The notes beneath the pieces were generated by a model that had not been told where the DNA came from, searched no databases, and saw only the letters and a list, made by a program, of their open reading frames with translations. Of a DNA stretch of 64,000 bases, positions 7,090-15,140 are shown piece after piece. The position numbers and the translations under genes are program-made. Positions within the stretch are counted from its first letter, which is position 1, and each line of letters begins with the position of its first letter. Source of the DNA: Pseudonocardia thermophila (GTDB lineage Bacteria > Actinomycetota > Actinomycetes > Mycobacteriales > Pseudonocardiaceae); contig NZ_FRAP01000002.1 in NCBI RefSeq assembly GCF_900142365.1, forward strand, positions 310,001 to 374,000. The letters run 5' to 3'.

Positions 7090-8846
7090 GCGGGCCGGAG
7101 GTGAGCGCCGCGGACCGCGCCGCGTTCCACCGCATCGTGCGGGCCCGCCGCGACGTGCGCACGGGTTTCCTACCCGACGAGCCGATCGACGACGAGGTCT
7201 TGAACAGGGTGCTGGCGGCCGCGCACGCGGCACCCAGCGTCGGGTTCTCCCAGCCGTGGGACTTCGTGCTGGTGCGCGACCGGGCGACCCGGGAGGCGGT
7301 GCACCGCATCGTCGAGCGCCAGCGCGCCGCGTACGCCGCGTCGCTGCCGCGGGGCCGGGCGGAGGCGTTCGCGTCGCTGAAGGTCGCCGCGATCCTCGAC
7401 ACCCCGCTGAACATCGTCGTGACGTGCGACCGCACCCGCGGCGGGCGGCACGTGCTGGGCCGCTACACACTGCCGCAGATGGCGCCGTACTCCGCGGCGC
7501 TGGCGGTGCAGAACCTGTGGCTGGCCGCGCGTGCCGAGGGCCTCGGCGTCGGCTGGGTCAGCTTCCTCGACGACGCCGGGCTCGCCGAGCTGGGTGAGCT
7601 GCTCGGGCTCCCGGCGCACCTCGAGGTCGTCGCCTACCTGTGCATCGGGCACGTCCGGGAGTTCGCGGACGAGCCGGAGCTCGCCACCGCGGGCTGGGCC
7701 CGCCGCCGTCCACTGGCGTGGGCGGTCCACCAGGAGCGGTACGGGCGTCGCGCCCTGCCCGGGGAGGAACCGATGGATCTGCTGGCCGAGACCCTGGACG
7801 CGATCACGCCCGGATCGCAGGAGGCGGCGGCCGCCGCGCGTGAGCGGCTGGACCGCATGACCAAGCCGCGCGGGTCGCTGGGGCGGGTCGAGGAGCTCGC
7901 CGTGCAGCTGGCCGCGATCGCCGGCGCCTGCCCGGCGCCGATCCCGGAGCCCGCGGCGGTGGCCGTGTTCGCCGGTGACCACGGCGTGCACGCCCGCGGG
8001 GTGACGCCCTGGCCGCAGGAGGTCACTGCGCAGATGGTGGCGAACTTCCTGGCCGGTGGGGCGGTGGTGAACGCGTTCGCCGCGCAGGCCGGGGCCGAGG
8101 TGTGCGTCGTCGACGTCGGGGTGGCGGCCCCGCTGGACCCGGTGCCCGGGCTCGTCCCGCGTCGGGTCGCGAACGGCACCGCGGACATGCTGTCCGGCCC
8201 GGCGATGACCCGCGAGCAGGCGAAGGCCGCGGTGGAGGCGGGCATCGAGACCGCCCGCGACCTCGTCACCGCCGGGAACCGGTGCCTGATCACCGGGGAC
8301 ATGGGCATCGCCAACACGACCGCGGCCGCCGCGCTGATCTGCGCGTTCACCGGCGTGGACCCGGTGCTGGCGACTGGGCGGGGCACCGGCGTCGACGACG
8401 TCACGCTCGCGGTGAAGACCGAGGTCGTGCGCTCGGCGATCGAGCTGCACGAGCCCGATCCGGCCGATCCGCTCGGGGTGCTCGCGGCCGTCGGTGGGCT
8501 GGAGCACGCCGGGATCACCGGGTTCCTGCTCGGCGCGGCGGCGCAGCGGGTGCCGGTCGTCCTCGACGGGGTCAACGCCGGGGCAGCGGCGCTCGCGGCG
8601 ATCGCGTTCTGCCCGGCCGTGCGCGACTTCTGCGTGCCCGGCCACCGCTCGGCCGAGCCCGGGCACCGGCTCGCGCTCGCCCACCTCGGCATGGATCCGC
8701 TGCTGGAGCTGGACATGCGGCTCGGGGAGGGCACCGGCGCGGTGCTGGCCCTGCCGATCGTGCAGGGCGCCGCGCGGGCGCTGCAGGACGTGGCGACGTT
8801 CGACTCGGCGGGCGTCACCGAGAAGTCACCCGACGGCGATGGGTGA
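7086..8846 (+). CDS. cobT: BluB-CobT fusion: DMB synthase / nicotinate-nucleotide:DMB phosphoribosyltransferase
   Basis: One uninterrupted 586-codon frame joins two enzymes of lower-ligand synthesis. Residues about 1-225 are BluB, which breaks FMNH2 with O2 to make 5,6-dimethylbenzimidazole: RRDVRTGFLPDEP, APSVGFSQPWDFVLV, VQNLWLAARAEGLGVGWVSF. After a short linker, residues about 235-586 are CobT, which activates DMB to alpha-ribazole phosphate: TKPRGSLGRVEELAVQLAAI, FAGDHGVHARGVTPWPQEVT, LITGDMGIANTTAAAAL, and the catalytic Glu in GEGTGAVLALPIV. Both halves are full length. GTG 7086 overlaps the cobI stop. The fusion would hand DMB straight to CobT. Bifunctional proteins of this kind are known in some actinobacteria. 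Confidence 0.92.
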   Translation: MSGPEVSAADRAAFHRIVRARRDVRTGFLPDEPIDDEVLNRVLAAAHAAPSVGFSQPWDFVLVRDRATREAVHRIVERQRAAYAASLPRGRAEAFASLKVAAILDTPLNIVVTCDRTRGGRHVLGRYTLPQMAPYSAALAVQNLWLAARAEGLGVGWVSFLDDAGLAELGELLGLPAHLEVVAYLCIGHVREFADEPELATAGWARRRPLAWAVHQERYGRRALPGEEPMDLLAETLDAITPGSQEAAAAARERLDRMTKPRGSLGRVEELAVQLAAIAGACPAPIPEPAAVAVFAGDHGVHARGVTPWPQEVTAQMVANFLAGGAVVNAFAAQAGAEVCVVDVGVAAPLDPVPGLVPRRVANGTADMLSGPAMTREQAKAAVEAGIETARDLVTAGNRCLITGDMGIANTTAAAALICAFTGVDPVLATGRGTGVDDVTLAVKTEVVRSAIELHEPDPADPLGVLAAVGGLEHAGITGFLLGAAAQRVPVVLDGVNAGAAALAAIAFCPAVRDFCVPGHRSAEPGHRLALAHLGMDPLLELDMRLGEGTGAVLALPIVQGAARALQDVATFDSAGVTEKSPDGDG

Positions 8847-8875
8847 GCTGCCGCGGGGCGCCGGCGGGGGGCACG

Positions 8876-9435
8876 GTGACCGTCCACGTCATCGGGGCCG
8901 GATCCGGTGCCCCCGACCTGCTCACGCTGCGCGCCCGCGACCTGGTGGCGGTGAGTCCGGTGTGCCTGTGCGCGGGCAGTCTGGTGCCACCGGAGACGCC
9001 GGCGCTCTGCGGGCCGGGCACCCGGCTGGTCGACGCCGCGCTGATGACGCTCGACGAGATCGTCGACGAGCTGGTGGTCTGGACGTGGCGCGGCCGGCGT
9101 CCGGCGACCCGTCGGTGTTCTCCGCGATGGTCGAGCAGACGCGCCGGCTCGACGCCGCCGGCGTGCCCCACGACGTGTGCCCCGGGGTGCCCGCGTTCGC
9201 CGCGGCGCTGCGGCGGGAGCTGGTCGGCAGCTACGGGCCGGACTTCCCGGCCGCCGTCGTGGCGTACGCGAGCCGGGAGCACGAGATCGTGCTGCGGGGG
9301 CGTCTCGACGGCATCGCGGCGGCGGTGCGGCAGGCCGGGATCGTGCGCACTGCCGGTGTGATCGCCGGTCCGGCGCCGGCCGCCGAGCAGTTCCCGGACA
9401 GCCACCTGTACTCGGCGACGAGGTGCCGGGCGTGA
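8876..9435 (+). pseudogene. cobM: precorrin-4 C11-methyltransferase, broken
   Basis: The frame from GTG 8876 reads the CobM start: VTVHVIGAGSGAPDLLTLRA, CAGSLVPPETPALCGPGTR and ALMTLDEIVDELV. Near 9075-9085 the homology moves to another frame: DVARPASGDPSVFSAMVEQT, then DVCPGVPAFAAA. It then jumps directly to YGPDFPAAVVAYASREHEI and ends FPDSHLYSATRCRA. Intact CobM has some 65-70 residues between these last blocks, including the GRELT-V-TR segment of the active site. So the gene has both a frameshift and an internal deletion and cannot make CobM. Its stop overlaps the ATG of cobK, so operon order is preserved. Confidence 0.85.
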
Positions 9436-10169
9436 TGCGCGTGCTCCTGCTGGGCGGGACCGCCGAGGCGCGCGGGCTGGCCACCGCCCTCACCGACGCC
9501 GGCGTCCACGTGATCACCTCGCTCGCCGGTCGGGTGCGCTGCCCGGCCGCGATCGCGGGGCAGGTGCGGATCGGCGGCTTCGGCGGAGTGGACGGCCTGG
9601 AGGCCTGGCTGCGCGCGCACGGGATCACCGCCGTCGTCGACGCGACCCACCCGTTCGCGGCGCGGATCACCGCGTCCGCGGCCGAGGCCACCGCTGCGAC
9701 CGCGCTGCCGCTGCTCGTGCTGCACCGGCCCAGCTGGGCGCCGCTGGCCACTCCGCAGTGGCGCTGGGTCGACTCGCTCACCGAGGCCGCGGCGCTGCTG
9801 CCCGAGCTGGGCAAGCGGGTGTTCCTCACGACCGGCCGCACCGAGCCGGCTCCGTTCGCGGACCTGGACGACCTGTGGTTCCTGGTGCGGTCCGTCGAGC
9901 CGCCGGAGGAGCCGATGCCGCGGCAGCGGGAGATCGTGCTCGACCGCGGCCCCTTCCTCGTCGACGACGAGCTCTCGCTGATGCGCCGCCACCGCATCGA
10001 CGTGCTCGTCACGAAGGACAGCGGGGGAGCGCTCGCGGTCGCGAAGCTGACCGCGACTCGCACGCTGGGCATCCCGGTGGTGATCCAGCGGCGCCCGCCG
10101 CTGCCGGAGGGGGTGACCACGGTCGGGACCGTCGCCGACGCGGTGGAGTGGGTGCTCCAGCAGCGCTGA
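9435..10169 (+). CDS. cobK: precorrin-6A/cobalt-precorrin-6A reductase
   Basis: CobK/CbiJ reduces the corrin macrocycle of precorrin-6A with NADPH. The 244 residues begin MRVLLLGGTAEARGLATAL (nucleotide-binding loop). The family block VVDATHPFAARITASAAEAT follows, then VFLTTGRTEPAPF and VLVTKDSGGALAVAKLTATR near the end. Length and motifs are complete. ATG 9435 overlaps the cobM stop (ATGA). It meets cbiD tail to tail with no spacer, the stop codons being adjacent at 10167-10172, so there is no room for a terminator between the convergent operons. Confidence 0.93.
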   Translation: MRVLLLGGTAEARGLATALTDAGVHVITSLAGRVRCPAAIAGQVRIGGFGGVDGLEAWLRAHGITAVVDATHPFAARITASAAEATAATALPLLVLHRPSWAPLATPQWRWVDSLTEAAALLPELGKRVFLTTGRTEPAPFADLDDLWFLVRSVEPPEEPMPRQREIVLDRGPFLVDDELSLMRRHRIDVLVTKDSGGALAVAKLTATRTLGIPVVIQRRPPLPEGVTTVGTVADAVEWVLQQR

Positions 10170-11243
10170 TCAGGCGCGGCCCACGATCGTGCCTGCCCGG
10201 TCGATCACCACGACGTCCACCTCGACCGGGGCGCCGCGCAGCACGTCCAGCGCGGCGGCGCGGGCGCGGTGGGCGACGAGACCGCCCAGGTCGAAGCCGG
10301 CCGCCTGGCTGCGCTGCAGGGCGTCGAGGGCGGTGTTCGCGGTGCGGATCTCCTCGACGAGCGAGGCCGGGGCGCCCTCCTGCGCGGCGACGTCGGCGAG
10401 CGCGGGGAGGTCGACCTGGGAGCGCTTGGAGTGCAGGTCGAGGTGGCCGAAGCCGAGCTTGACGAACTTGGCGATGCCGCCGCCGAGGGTGAGTCGGGGG
10501 ATGGGGTGGCGGCGCAGGTAGGTGAGCACGGCGCCGGCGAAGTCGCCCATGTCGAGCATGGCGTCCTCGGGCAGGCCGTGCAGCCGCATCACGGTCTGCT
10601 CGGAGGTGCTGCCCGTGGCCGCGCCGACGTGCCGGTAACCGAGCGCGCGGGCGACGTCGACGCCGCGGCGGATGCTGTCGATCCACGCCGAGCACGAGTA
10701 CGGGATCACGATGCCCGTGGTGCCGAGGATCGACAGCCCACCGACGATGCCCAGCCGCGGGTTCCACGTCTTCTCCGCGATCTCCGCACCGCCGTCGACG
10801 GAGACCTCGACCTCCACGTCGCCGGTGCCGTCGTGCGCGGCAGCGACCTCCGCGACGACCTCGCGCATCATCTGCCGCGGCACCGGGTTGATCGCGGGCT
10901 CGCCGACGGGCAGCGGCAGCCCGGGCTTGGTGATGGTGCCGACGCCGGGGCCGGCCCGGAACGAGACGCCGCTGCCGGGTGCTGCGGGTCGGACGGTGGC
11001 GCGCACGACCGCGCCGTGGGTGACGTCGGGATCGTCTCCGGCGTCCTTGGTGATCGCCGCCATGGCCTCCTGCTCGCCCAGGCGGGAGTCGGTGAGCGCG
11101 AAGGTCGGGGTCTGCCCGCGAGGCAGGGTGATGCCGACCGGGTCGGGGAACGCACCGGTCAGCAGTGCGGTGTAGGCAGCCTTCGTCGCGGCCGTGGCGC
11201 AGGCACCGGTCGTCCAGCCGTGCCGCAGCTTCCGCTCGCTCAT
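10170..11243 (-). CDS. cbiD: cobalt-precorrin-5B C1-methyltransferase
   Basis: CbiD methylates C1 during or just after ring contraction and is characteristic of the anaerobic (early cobalt) route, although many actinobacteria mix it with Cob-type enzymes. The 357 residues start MSERKLRHGWTTGACATAAT, the diagnostic N-terminus, and include AEIAEKTWNPRLGIVGGLS, ILGTTGIVIPYSCSAWIDS and LGGGIAKFVKLGFGHLDLHS. Full length, no lesions. Its ATG overlaps the stop of the cobJ remnant (ATGA), showing that cbiD was once the second gene of a cobJ-cbiD operon. With cobJ truncated, its promoter is unclear. Confidence 0.93.
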   Translation of the reverse strand: MSERKLRHGWTTGACATAATKAAYTALLTGAFPDPVGITLPRGQTPTFALTDSRLGEQEAMAAITKDAGDDPDVTHGAVVRATVRPAAPGSGVSFRAGPGVGTITKPGLPLPVGEPAINPVPRQMMREVVAEVAAAHDGTGDVEVEVSVDGGAEIAEKTWNPRLGIVGGLSILGTTGIVIPYSCSAWIDSIRRGVDVARALGYRHVGAATGSTSEQTVMRLHGLPEDAMLDMGDFAGAVLTYLRRHPIPRLTLGGGIAKFVKLGFGHLDLHSKRSQVDLPALADVAAQEGAPASLVEEIRTANTALDALQRSQAAGFDLGGLVAHRARAAALDVLRGAPVEVDVVVIDRAGTIVGRA

Positions 11244-11497
11244 CCGTGGTGGCGCAGGGTGAGCACCGCCGTCCCGTCGCCGCGGCGCACGACGCGCGTG
11301 GTCGACGAGCCGATGATCACCAGCGTGCGCATGTCCACCTGCTCCGGGTTCATCCCGGCCAGCCTAGTGACCGTGGTGCGCTGCTCGGGGGTGCCCACGT
11401 CGTGGCCGAGGACGACGCACGTCGGGGATGACGAAGGTGCCGGGGTCGCCGCCGACCTGCTCGGGCCGGGGCCGCAGATCAACGCCGCCTGCTGCGG
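11240..11497 (-). pseudogene. cobJ: precorrin-3B C17-methyltransferase, C-terminal fragment
   Basis: The last 55-60 residues are typical of CobJ/CbiH: VVLGHDVGTPEQRTTVTRL, NPEQVDMRTLVIIGSSTTRV and a basic tail. Upstream of about 11435 the similarity moves frame (PRPEQVGGDPGTFVIP) and then fades by about 11497. The N-terminal SAM-binding half, roughly 180 residues, is absent: the next 100 bp lead straight into the phosphatase gene on the other strand. The remaining stop overlaps cbiD. This is a deletion remnant, not a functional methylase. Confidence 0.75.
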
Positions 11498-11596
11498 GCG
11501 GTGGGAGCCGGGCCGGGCGGCCCTCGATACTGGGCGGGTCGATCGACTCGATCGCACGTCTCACGTCCACGCAGAAGGTCTCGGGAGGAGAACCGG

Positions 11597-12169
11597 GTGG
11601 CGACCAACCTGCTGCTCGTCCGGCACGGGGAGAGCACGTGGAACGCGGCGGGGCGGTTGCAGGGGGCGACTGCCGACGTTCCGCTCACCCGGCGCGGGCA
11701 CCGCCAGGCCCGGGCAGCTGCGGGCCGGCTGGCCGGGGAGCGGGTCGCCGCCGTCTGGTCGAGTGATCTGTTGCGGTGTCTGCAGACGGCGGAGCCGATC
11801 GCGGCTCGACATCGGTTGCCGGTGAGGACGTCGGCCTTGCTGCGGGAGCAGTGCCACGGCTCGTGGGAAGGCGGGCCGTTCTCCCGCTACGAGCCGGAGA
11901 TCCTGGCTGCCGGGCCGGATTGGGCGCCGCCGGGTGGGGAGTCGGCGCGGGAGGTGTACGCGCGGGCTGCCCGGTTCTTGGCGGAGTTGCCGCCGATCGA
12001 CGAGGACGCGGTCGTCGTCGTCGTCAGTCACGGGGAGACCATCCGGGCGCTCATGGCTGCGGCGACGGGGGTGCCCGCCGAGGGGATGGCGCGAACCATC
12101 GTGCGCGGGGGTGAGGTCGTGCCGGTCGTGGCGCGGTCGGCTGTGGAGGAGGCACAGCTCGGGGTGTGA
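11597..12169 (+). CDS. histidine phosphatase family protein (possible alpha-ribazole phosphatase)
   Basis: 190 residues with the phosphoglycerate-mutase-like fold: the catalytic LLVRHGESTWNAAGRLQG near the start, SSDLLRCLQTAEPIA in the middle, and the second His in VVVSHGETIRALM. GTG 11597 follows a strong GGGAGGAG. CobC-type alpha-ribazole phosphatases belong to this family, and the position between cobJ/cbiD and cobA supports that role, but many members act on other phosphates. Substrate is therefore inferred from context only. The next feature is riboswitch 2, about 65 bp downstream. Confidence 0.8.
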   Translation: MATNLLLVRHGESTWNAAGRLQGATADVPLTRRGHRQARAAAGRLAGERVAAVWSSDLLRCLQTAEPIAARHRLPVRTSALLREQCHGSWEGGPFSRYEPEILAAGPDWAPPGGESAREVYARAARFLAELPPIDEDAVVVVVSHGETIRALMAAATGVPAEGMARTIVRGGEVVPVVARSAVEEAQLGV

Positions 12170-12234
12170 CGGCGAGTCTCGCGGGTCCGCGGCGACGGCA
12201 TGACGGCCACGGGAGCGGAAGACCTCACCCGTAC

Positions 12235-12372
12235 AGAAGGTTGCTACGGGATACGATCCACCGGCGGACCGCGGGAACCCGGTGCGAATCCGGGACGGTC
12301 CCGCCACTGTGACCGGACGCCAGGTCCGGCGAGTCAGACCCCGCGGCCGTGTTCCCACCGGCAACCGGGCGT
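12235..12372 (+). ncRNA. cobalamin riboswitch 2 (upstream of cobA)
   Basis: The aptamer core reads GGTGCGAATCCGGGACGG (12281-12298), then TCCCGCCACTGTGA to 12312. A hairpin GGAC/GTCC region and the B12-box-like AGTCAGACCCCGCGG at 12332-12346 follow. The limits of P1 are estimates. It precedes cobA, the committed step from uroporphyrinogen III, so vitamin level would control entry into the pathway as well as cobI. Two aptamers in one locus are separate inputs, since their surrounding sequences differ. Confidence 0.92.
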
Positions 12373-12390
12373 GGACAACCCGGGGAAGGA
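12365..12390 (+). promoter_or_regulatory. cobA: hairpin overlapping the cobA ribosome site
   Basis: CCGGG at 12365-12369 pairs with CCCGG at 12379-12383, and the downstream arm includes the first Gs of the Shine-Dalgarno stretch GGGGAAGGA (12382-12390). The cobA ATG is at 12399. It is a plausible expression platform for riboswitch 2, acting by ribosome-site sequestration. The stem is short, so the call is moderate. Confidence 0.45.
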
Positions 12391-12398
12391 CGCACGAC

Positions 12399-13643
12399 AT
12401 GGCCGCCGACCGCCTCACCGATCCCTTCCTGCTGAGCCTCGATCTCGCCGGGCGCCGGGTCGTGGTCGTCGGGGGAGGGACGCGAGCCCAGCGGCGGCTG
12501 CCCGGGCTGATCGCCGCCGGTGCGGACGTCCTGGTTGTGGCACCCGATCTGACGCCGGCCGTCGAGGGGATGGTGAGCGCGGGGGAGGTGGTGTGGGCAC
12601 CCCGGGAGTACCGCGCGGCCGATCTCGACGATGCGTGGCTGGCCTTCGCGTGCACCGGCGATCCCGGGGTGGACGCGCAGGTGGTGGCCGACGCGGAGGC
12701 GCGGCGGGTGTTCTGCGCGGCGACGACCGGCGGATCGGCGCAGGCTCCGGCCACCGGGGCGCACGACGGGGCCGTCGTCGGCGTGGTCGCGGACGAGCAG
12801 CGGCGGGCGACGCAGTTGTGCGGCGCGCTGGTCGACGCGCTGCGGTCGGGGGCGGTGGCGGAGCAGGCACCGGACCGGCCGCCGGCAGGAGTCGCCCTGG
12901 TCGGCGGCGGGCCGGGCGATCGCGACCTGATCACCGTGCGGGGGCGGCGGCTGCTCGCCCTCGCCGACGTCGTGGTCACCGACCGCCTCGCGCCGCGCGA
13001 CCTCTTGGACGAGCTGGGTCCCGACGTCGAGGTCATCGACGCCTCCAAGATCCCGTACGGGCGGGCGATGGCGCAGCAGCGGATCAACGAACTGCTGATC
13101 GAGCACGCGCAGGCCGGGCGGTTCGTCGTGCGGCTGAAGGGCGGCGACCCGTTCGTCTACGGTCGCGGGTACGAGGAGGTCATCGCGTGCACGGAGGCCG
13201 GGGTGCCGGTCACGGTCGTACCCGGGGTGACCAGCGCGTTCGCCGCGCCGGCTGCGGCCGGGATCCCGGTGTCGCACCGGTCGGTCGCCCACGAGATCGT
13301 CGTGGTGAGCGGGCACGCCGCGCCCGGCGATCCGCGCAGCCTCGTCGACTGGGTCGCTCTGGGGCGGATGCGCGGCACGATCGTGCTGCTCATGGCCGTC
13401 GAACGGATCGCGGTGTTCGCAGCGGAGCTGATGCGCCACGGCCGCCCGCCCGAGACCCCGGTGGCGATCGTGCAGGACGCGACCACCCGCATCCAGCGCA
13501 CTGTCCGCGGCACGCTGGCCGACATCGGTGAACGTGCGCGTGAGGAAGAGGTCCGTCCGCCGGCGGTCGTGGTGATCGGGCCGGTCGCCGGTCTCACCGC
13601 GGACTCCGCGAGCTGGGCGGCCGCCGCCGCGGCAGTCCGGTGA
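12399..13643 (+). CDS. cobA: siroheme synthase-like domain fused to uroporphyrinogen-III C-methyltransferase
   Basis: 414 residues. The N-terminal ~150 residues resemble the CysG/Met8 NAD-dependent precorrin-2 dehydrogenase: LAGRRVVVVGGGTRAQRRLP, then APREYRAADLDDAWLAFACT. From about residue 165 a full SUMT domain follows: VALVGGGPGDRDLITVRGRR, ADVVVTDRLAP, VRLKGGDPFVYGRGYEE and TVVPGVTSAFAAPAAAGIPV. It methylates uroporphyrinogen III at C2 and C7 to precorrin-2, and may oxidise that to sirohydrochlorin. The product feeds siroheme as well as B12, so the gene keeps a use even if B12 synthesis is broken. Start ATG 12399 follows GGGGAAGGA. Confidence 0.9.
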   Translation: MAADRLTDPFLLSLDLAGRRVVVVGGGTRAQRRLPGLIAAGADVLVVAPDLTPAVEGMVSAGEVVWAPREYRAADLDDAWLAFACTGDPGVDAQVVADAEARRVFCAATTGGSAQAPATGAHDGAVVGVVADEQRRATQLCGALVDALRSGAVAEQAPDRPPAGVALVGGGPGDRDLITVRGRRLLALADVVVTDRLAPRDLLDELGPDVEVIDASKIPYGRAMAQQRINELLIEHAQAGRFVVRLKGGDPFVYGRGYEEVIACTEAGVPVTVVPGVTSAFAAPAAAGIPVSHRSVAHEIVVVSGHAAPGDPRSLVDWVALGRMRGTIVLLMAVERIAVFAAELMRHGRPPETPVAIVQDATTRIQRTVRGTLADIGERAREEEVRPPAVVVIGPVAGLTADSASWAAAAAAVR

Positions 13644-13706
13644 CCGCGCCGGCACCCGTTCGCCGAATACGCTCAGCCGCAGCGGTCGCGCGGCCGCCGG
13701 GAGAGA

Positions 13707-14344
13707 GTGCTGAGCTCGACGTGGACGTGCGTGAGGCGCGGCGGCGGGTGGCAGTCCTCGGGTGAGGTGGCCGAGCTGCTGGGGGTGACCCTCGGACCGT
13801 CCACTACTACGAGGAGCAGGGCCTGGTCACGCCCGAGCGCACCGACGAGGGAACCCGGTTCTGCTCGGACTTCGACGTGCGCCGGCTCGAGGTGTGCGTA
13901 CGGCTCGCCGAGCTGGGCGTGCCCATCCGGACGATCGCCCGCCTGGCCCAGATCCGCAAGGAAGCGGCCACCGGTGAGGCGACCAGCCGTGCGTTGGTCG
14001 AGGTGTTCGCCGGAATGAGCAGCACCTTCCGTGAGCGCCTGGCCCGGCTGCGCTACGTGCTCGGCGACCTGGAGAAGATCGAGCGGCTCGTCCGCGGCTG
14101 CTGGACCTGCCCGAACAAACCGAACCCTCGCGACTGCCCGGGCGAGCGCGAGCTCAACTCGGCGTTCATCCTCAGCCTCACGTGGGACCCCGACCGTCCC
14201 GATGACGAGCTGGAGAGCGGAGGATCGGCCCTGCGCGGGGCGCCCGGCCGGTCCTCGACCCTGCCGTCCGCACGTTCGACGACTGAGCTCTCCGCCGCGC
14301 TCAACCCGGACCCAGTGCCGAAACGGTTCCGCTCATGGCGGTGA
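13707..14344 (+). pseudogene. MerR family regulator, frameshifted
   Basis: The helix-turn-helix start SSGEVAELLGVTLG is in one frame. The rest, VHYYEEQGLVTPERTDEGTR, FDVRRLEVCVRLAELGVPI and RERLARLRYVLGDLEKIERL, is in the next frame. The break is near 13795, where one base appears to be missing. A Cys set follows (GCWTCPNKPNPRDCPGE), which could bind a metal or Fe-S cluster as in some MerR proteins, but is not the SoxR pattern. After 14285 the frame continues into unrelated sequence. A single-base sequencing error would restore the gene; the surrounding DNA is decayed, which favours a pseudogene. Confidence 0.65.
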
Positions 14345-14654
14345 AGATCCTCTGGCCCAGGGCGGACTCGCAGAGTTGGGCAGACTGATTCGGCCTGCCC
14401 GAGCATGGGGCGGCAGGGAAGTCACGGCGTTGATCGCACCCGGCTCCTCGGTCACCGGATCGCGGCTCGCGCGCGCCTGGGTCGACGACGCGCGCGAGCG
14501 CGGGGGTCGCATTACGGAGGTGCTCGTCCGGCACGGTGGGTTCGAGGCCGGGGGCTGTTGAGGGGGGATCGCATCCACAGGAGCTTCCTTCATCCCGGCG
14601 TACAGCGGAAAGCGGCTTTCCTGTGAAGATCAACCAGGTTCTGGGGCTGAACCG
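14345..14654. other. gap with no recognised gene
   Basis: No coding sequence I can support. A frame on the plus strand (MGRQGSHGVDRTRLLGHRIA at the start) has no recognisable family. The stretch lies between the MerR pseudogene and the DUF222 remnant and looks like decayed DNA. Confidence 0.5.
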
Positions 14655-15124
14655 GCGGGTCGTGTGGACCGGTCCTGGTTCGGGCTGTTGCCTTCGATCC
14701 GCTTCACGCCCATCTCGGGAAGCGGGTGCGCGACGATCCGCCGATCCAGCTCGGAGCGTTCGTCGGAGTTGAGGTACGCCCCGGCGGTGGTGATGGCGCC
14801 GATCTTCTGCTCGTTCAGCGAGCCCGCCGCGAACATGTCTCGGACGCGGTCGTGTCCGTTGTGCATCGCGGGCGATCCGCATCCGTATCCCGCCCTGGTA
14901 GGCGAAGACCACTCCGACGTCGTGGGCGATGAGCTCCTCGATCTGACGCGGTTCGGTGATCCCGGCGGTGACGGTGACGGTGGCGAGTTCCCGCGCGAGT
15001 TCGAGGATCGCGGCAGCCTCCCGCTCGGCCGCGCTGTTCTACTCGCGCATGCGCTGCCGCGCGTGTGAGGCGAGCGCGGCGAGCGCGCGGAGGGAATGTC
15101 TCGAGTCTACCGATCCACTACGTT
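14655..15124 (-). pseudogene. DUF222/13E12-type HNH protein remnant, copy 1
   Basis: Minus-strand pieces read NSAAEREAAAILELARELA, then VTAGITEPRQIEELIAHDVG, NGHDRVRDMFAAGSLNEQKI, AYLNSDERSELDRRIVAH and LPEMGVKRI. This order matches the N-terminal DUF222 region of the actinobacterial 13E12 repeat proteins that usually end in an HNH nuclease motif. There is an in-frame TAG just before NSAAER, and at least one frame change in the middle; the HNH part is missing. The whole stretch is homologous to 39781-40238, sharing for example CGTGTGGA and TTCGGGCTGT in matching places. The family name is from memory of motifs, not a search. Confidence 0.6.
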
Positions 15125-15140
15125 TCGAACGAGTGTTCTA
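15125..15140. promoter_or_regulatory. SOS (LexA)-like box before DUF222 remnant 1
   Basis: TCGAACGAGTGTTCTA fits the actinobacterial LexA pattern TCGAAC-N4-GTTCGA with one mismatch. It sits at the 5' side of the remnant. Mycobacterial 13E12 genes are known to carry SOS boxes, which supports both calls. Confidence 0.55.

Noticed and set aside
12200-13531. Plus-strand frame in another phase over cobA
   Set aside because: The 12399-13643 frame has complete CysG/SUMT motifs; this one is a shadow.
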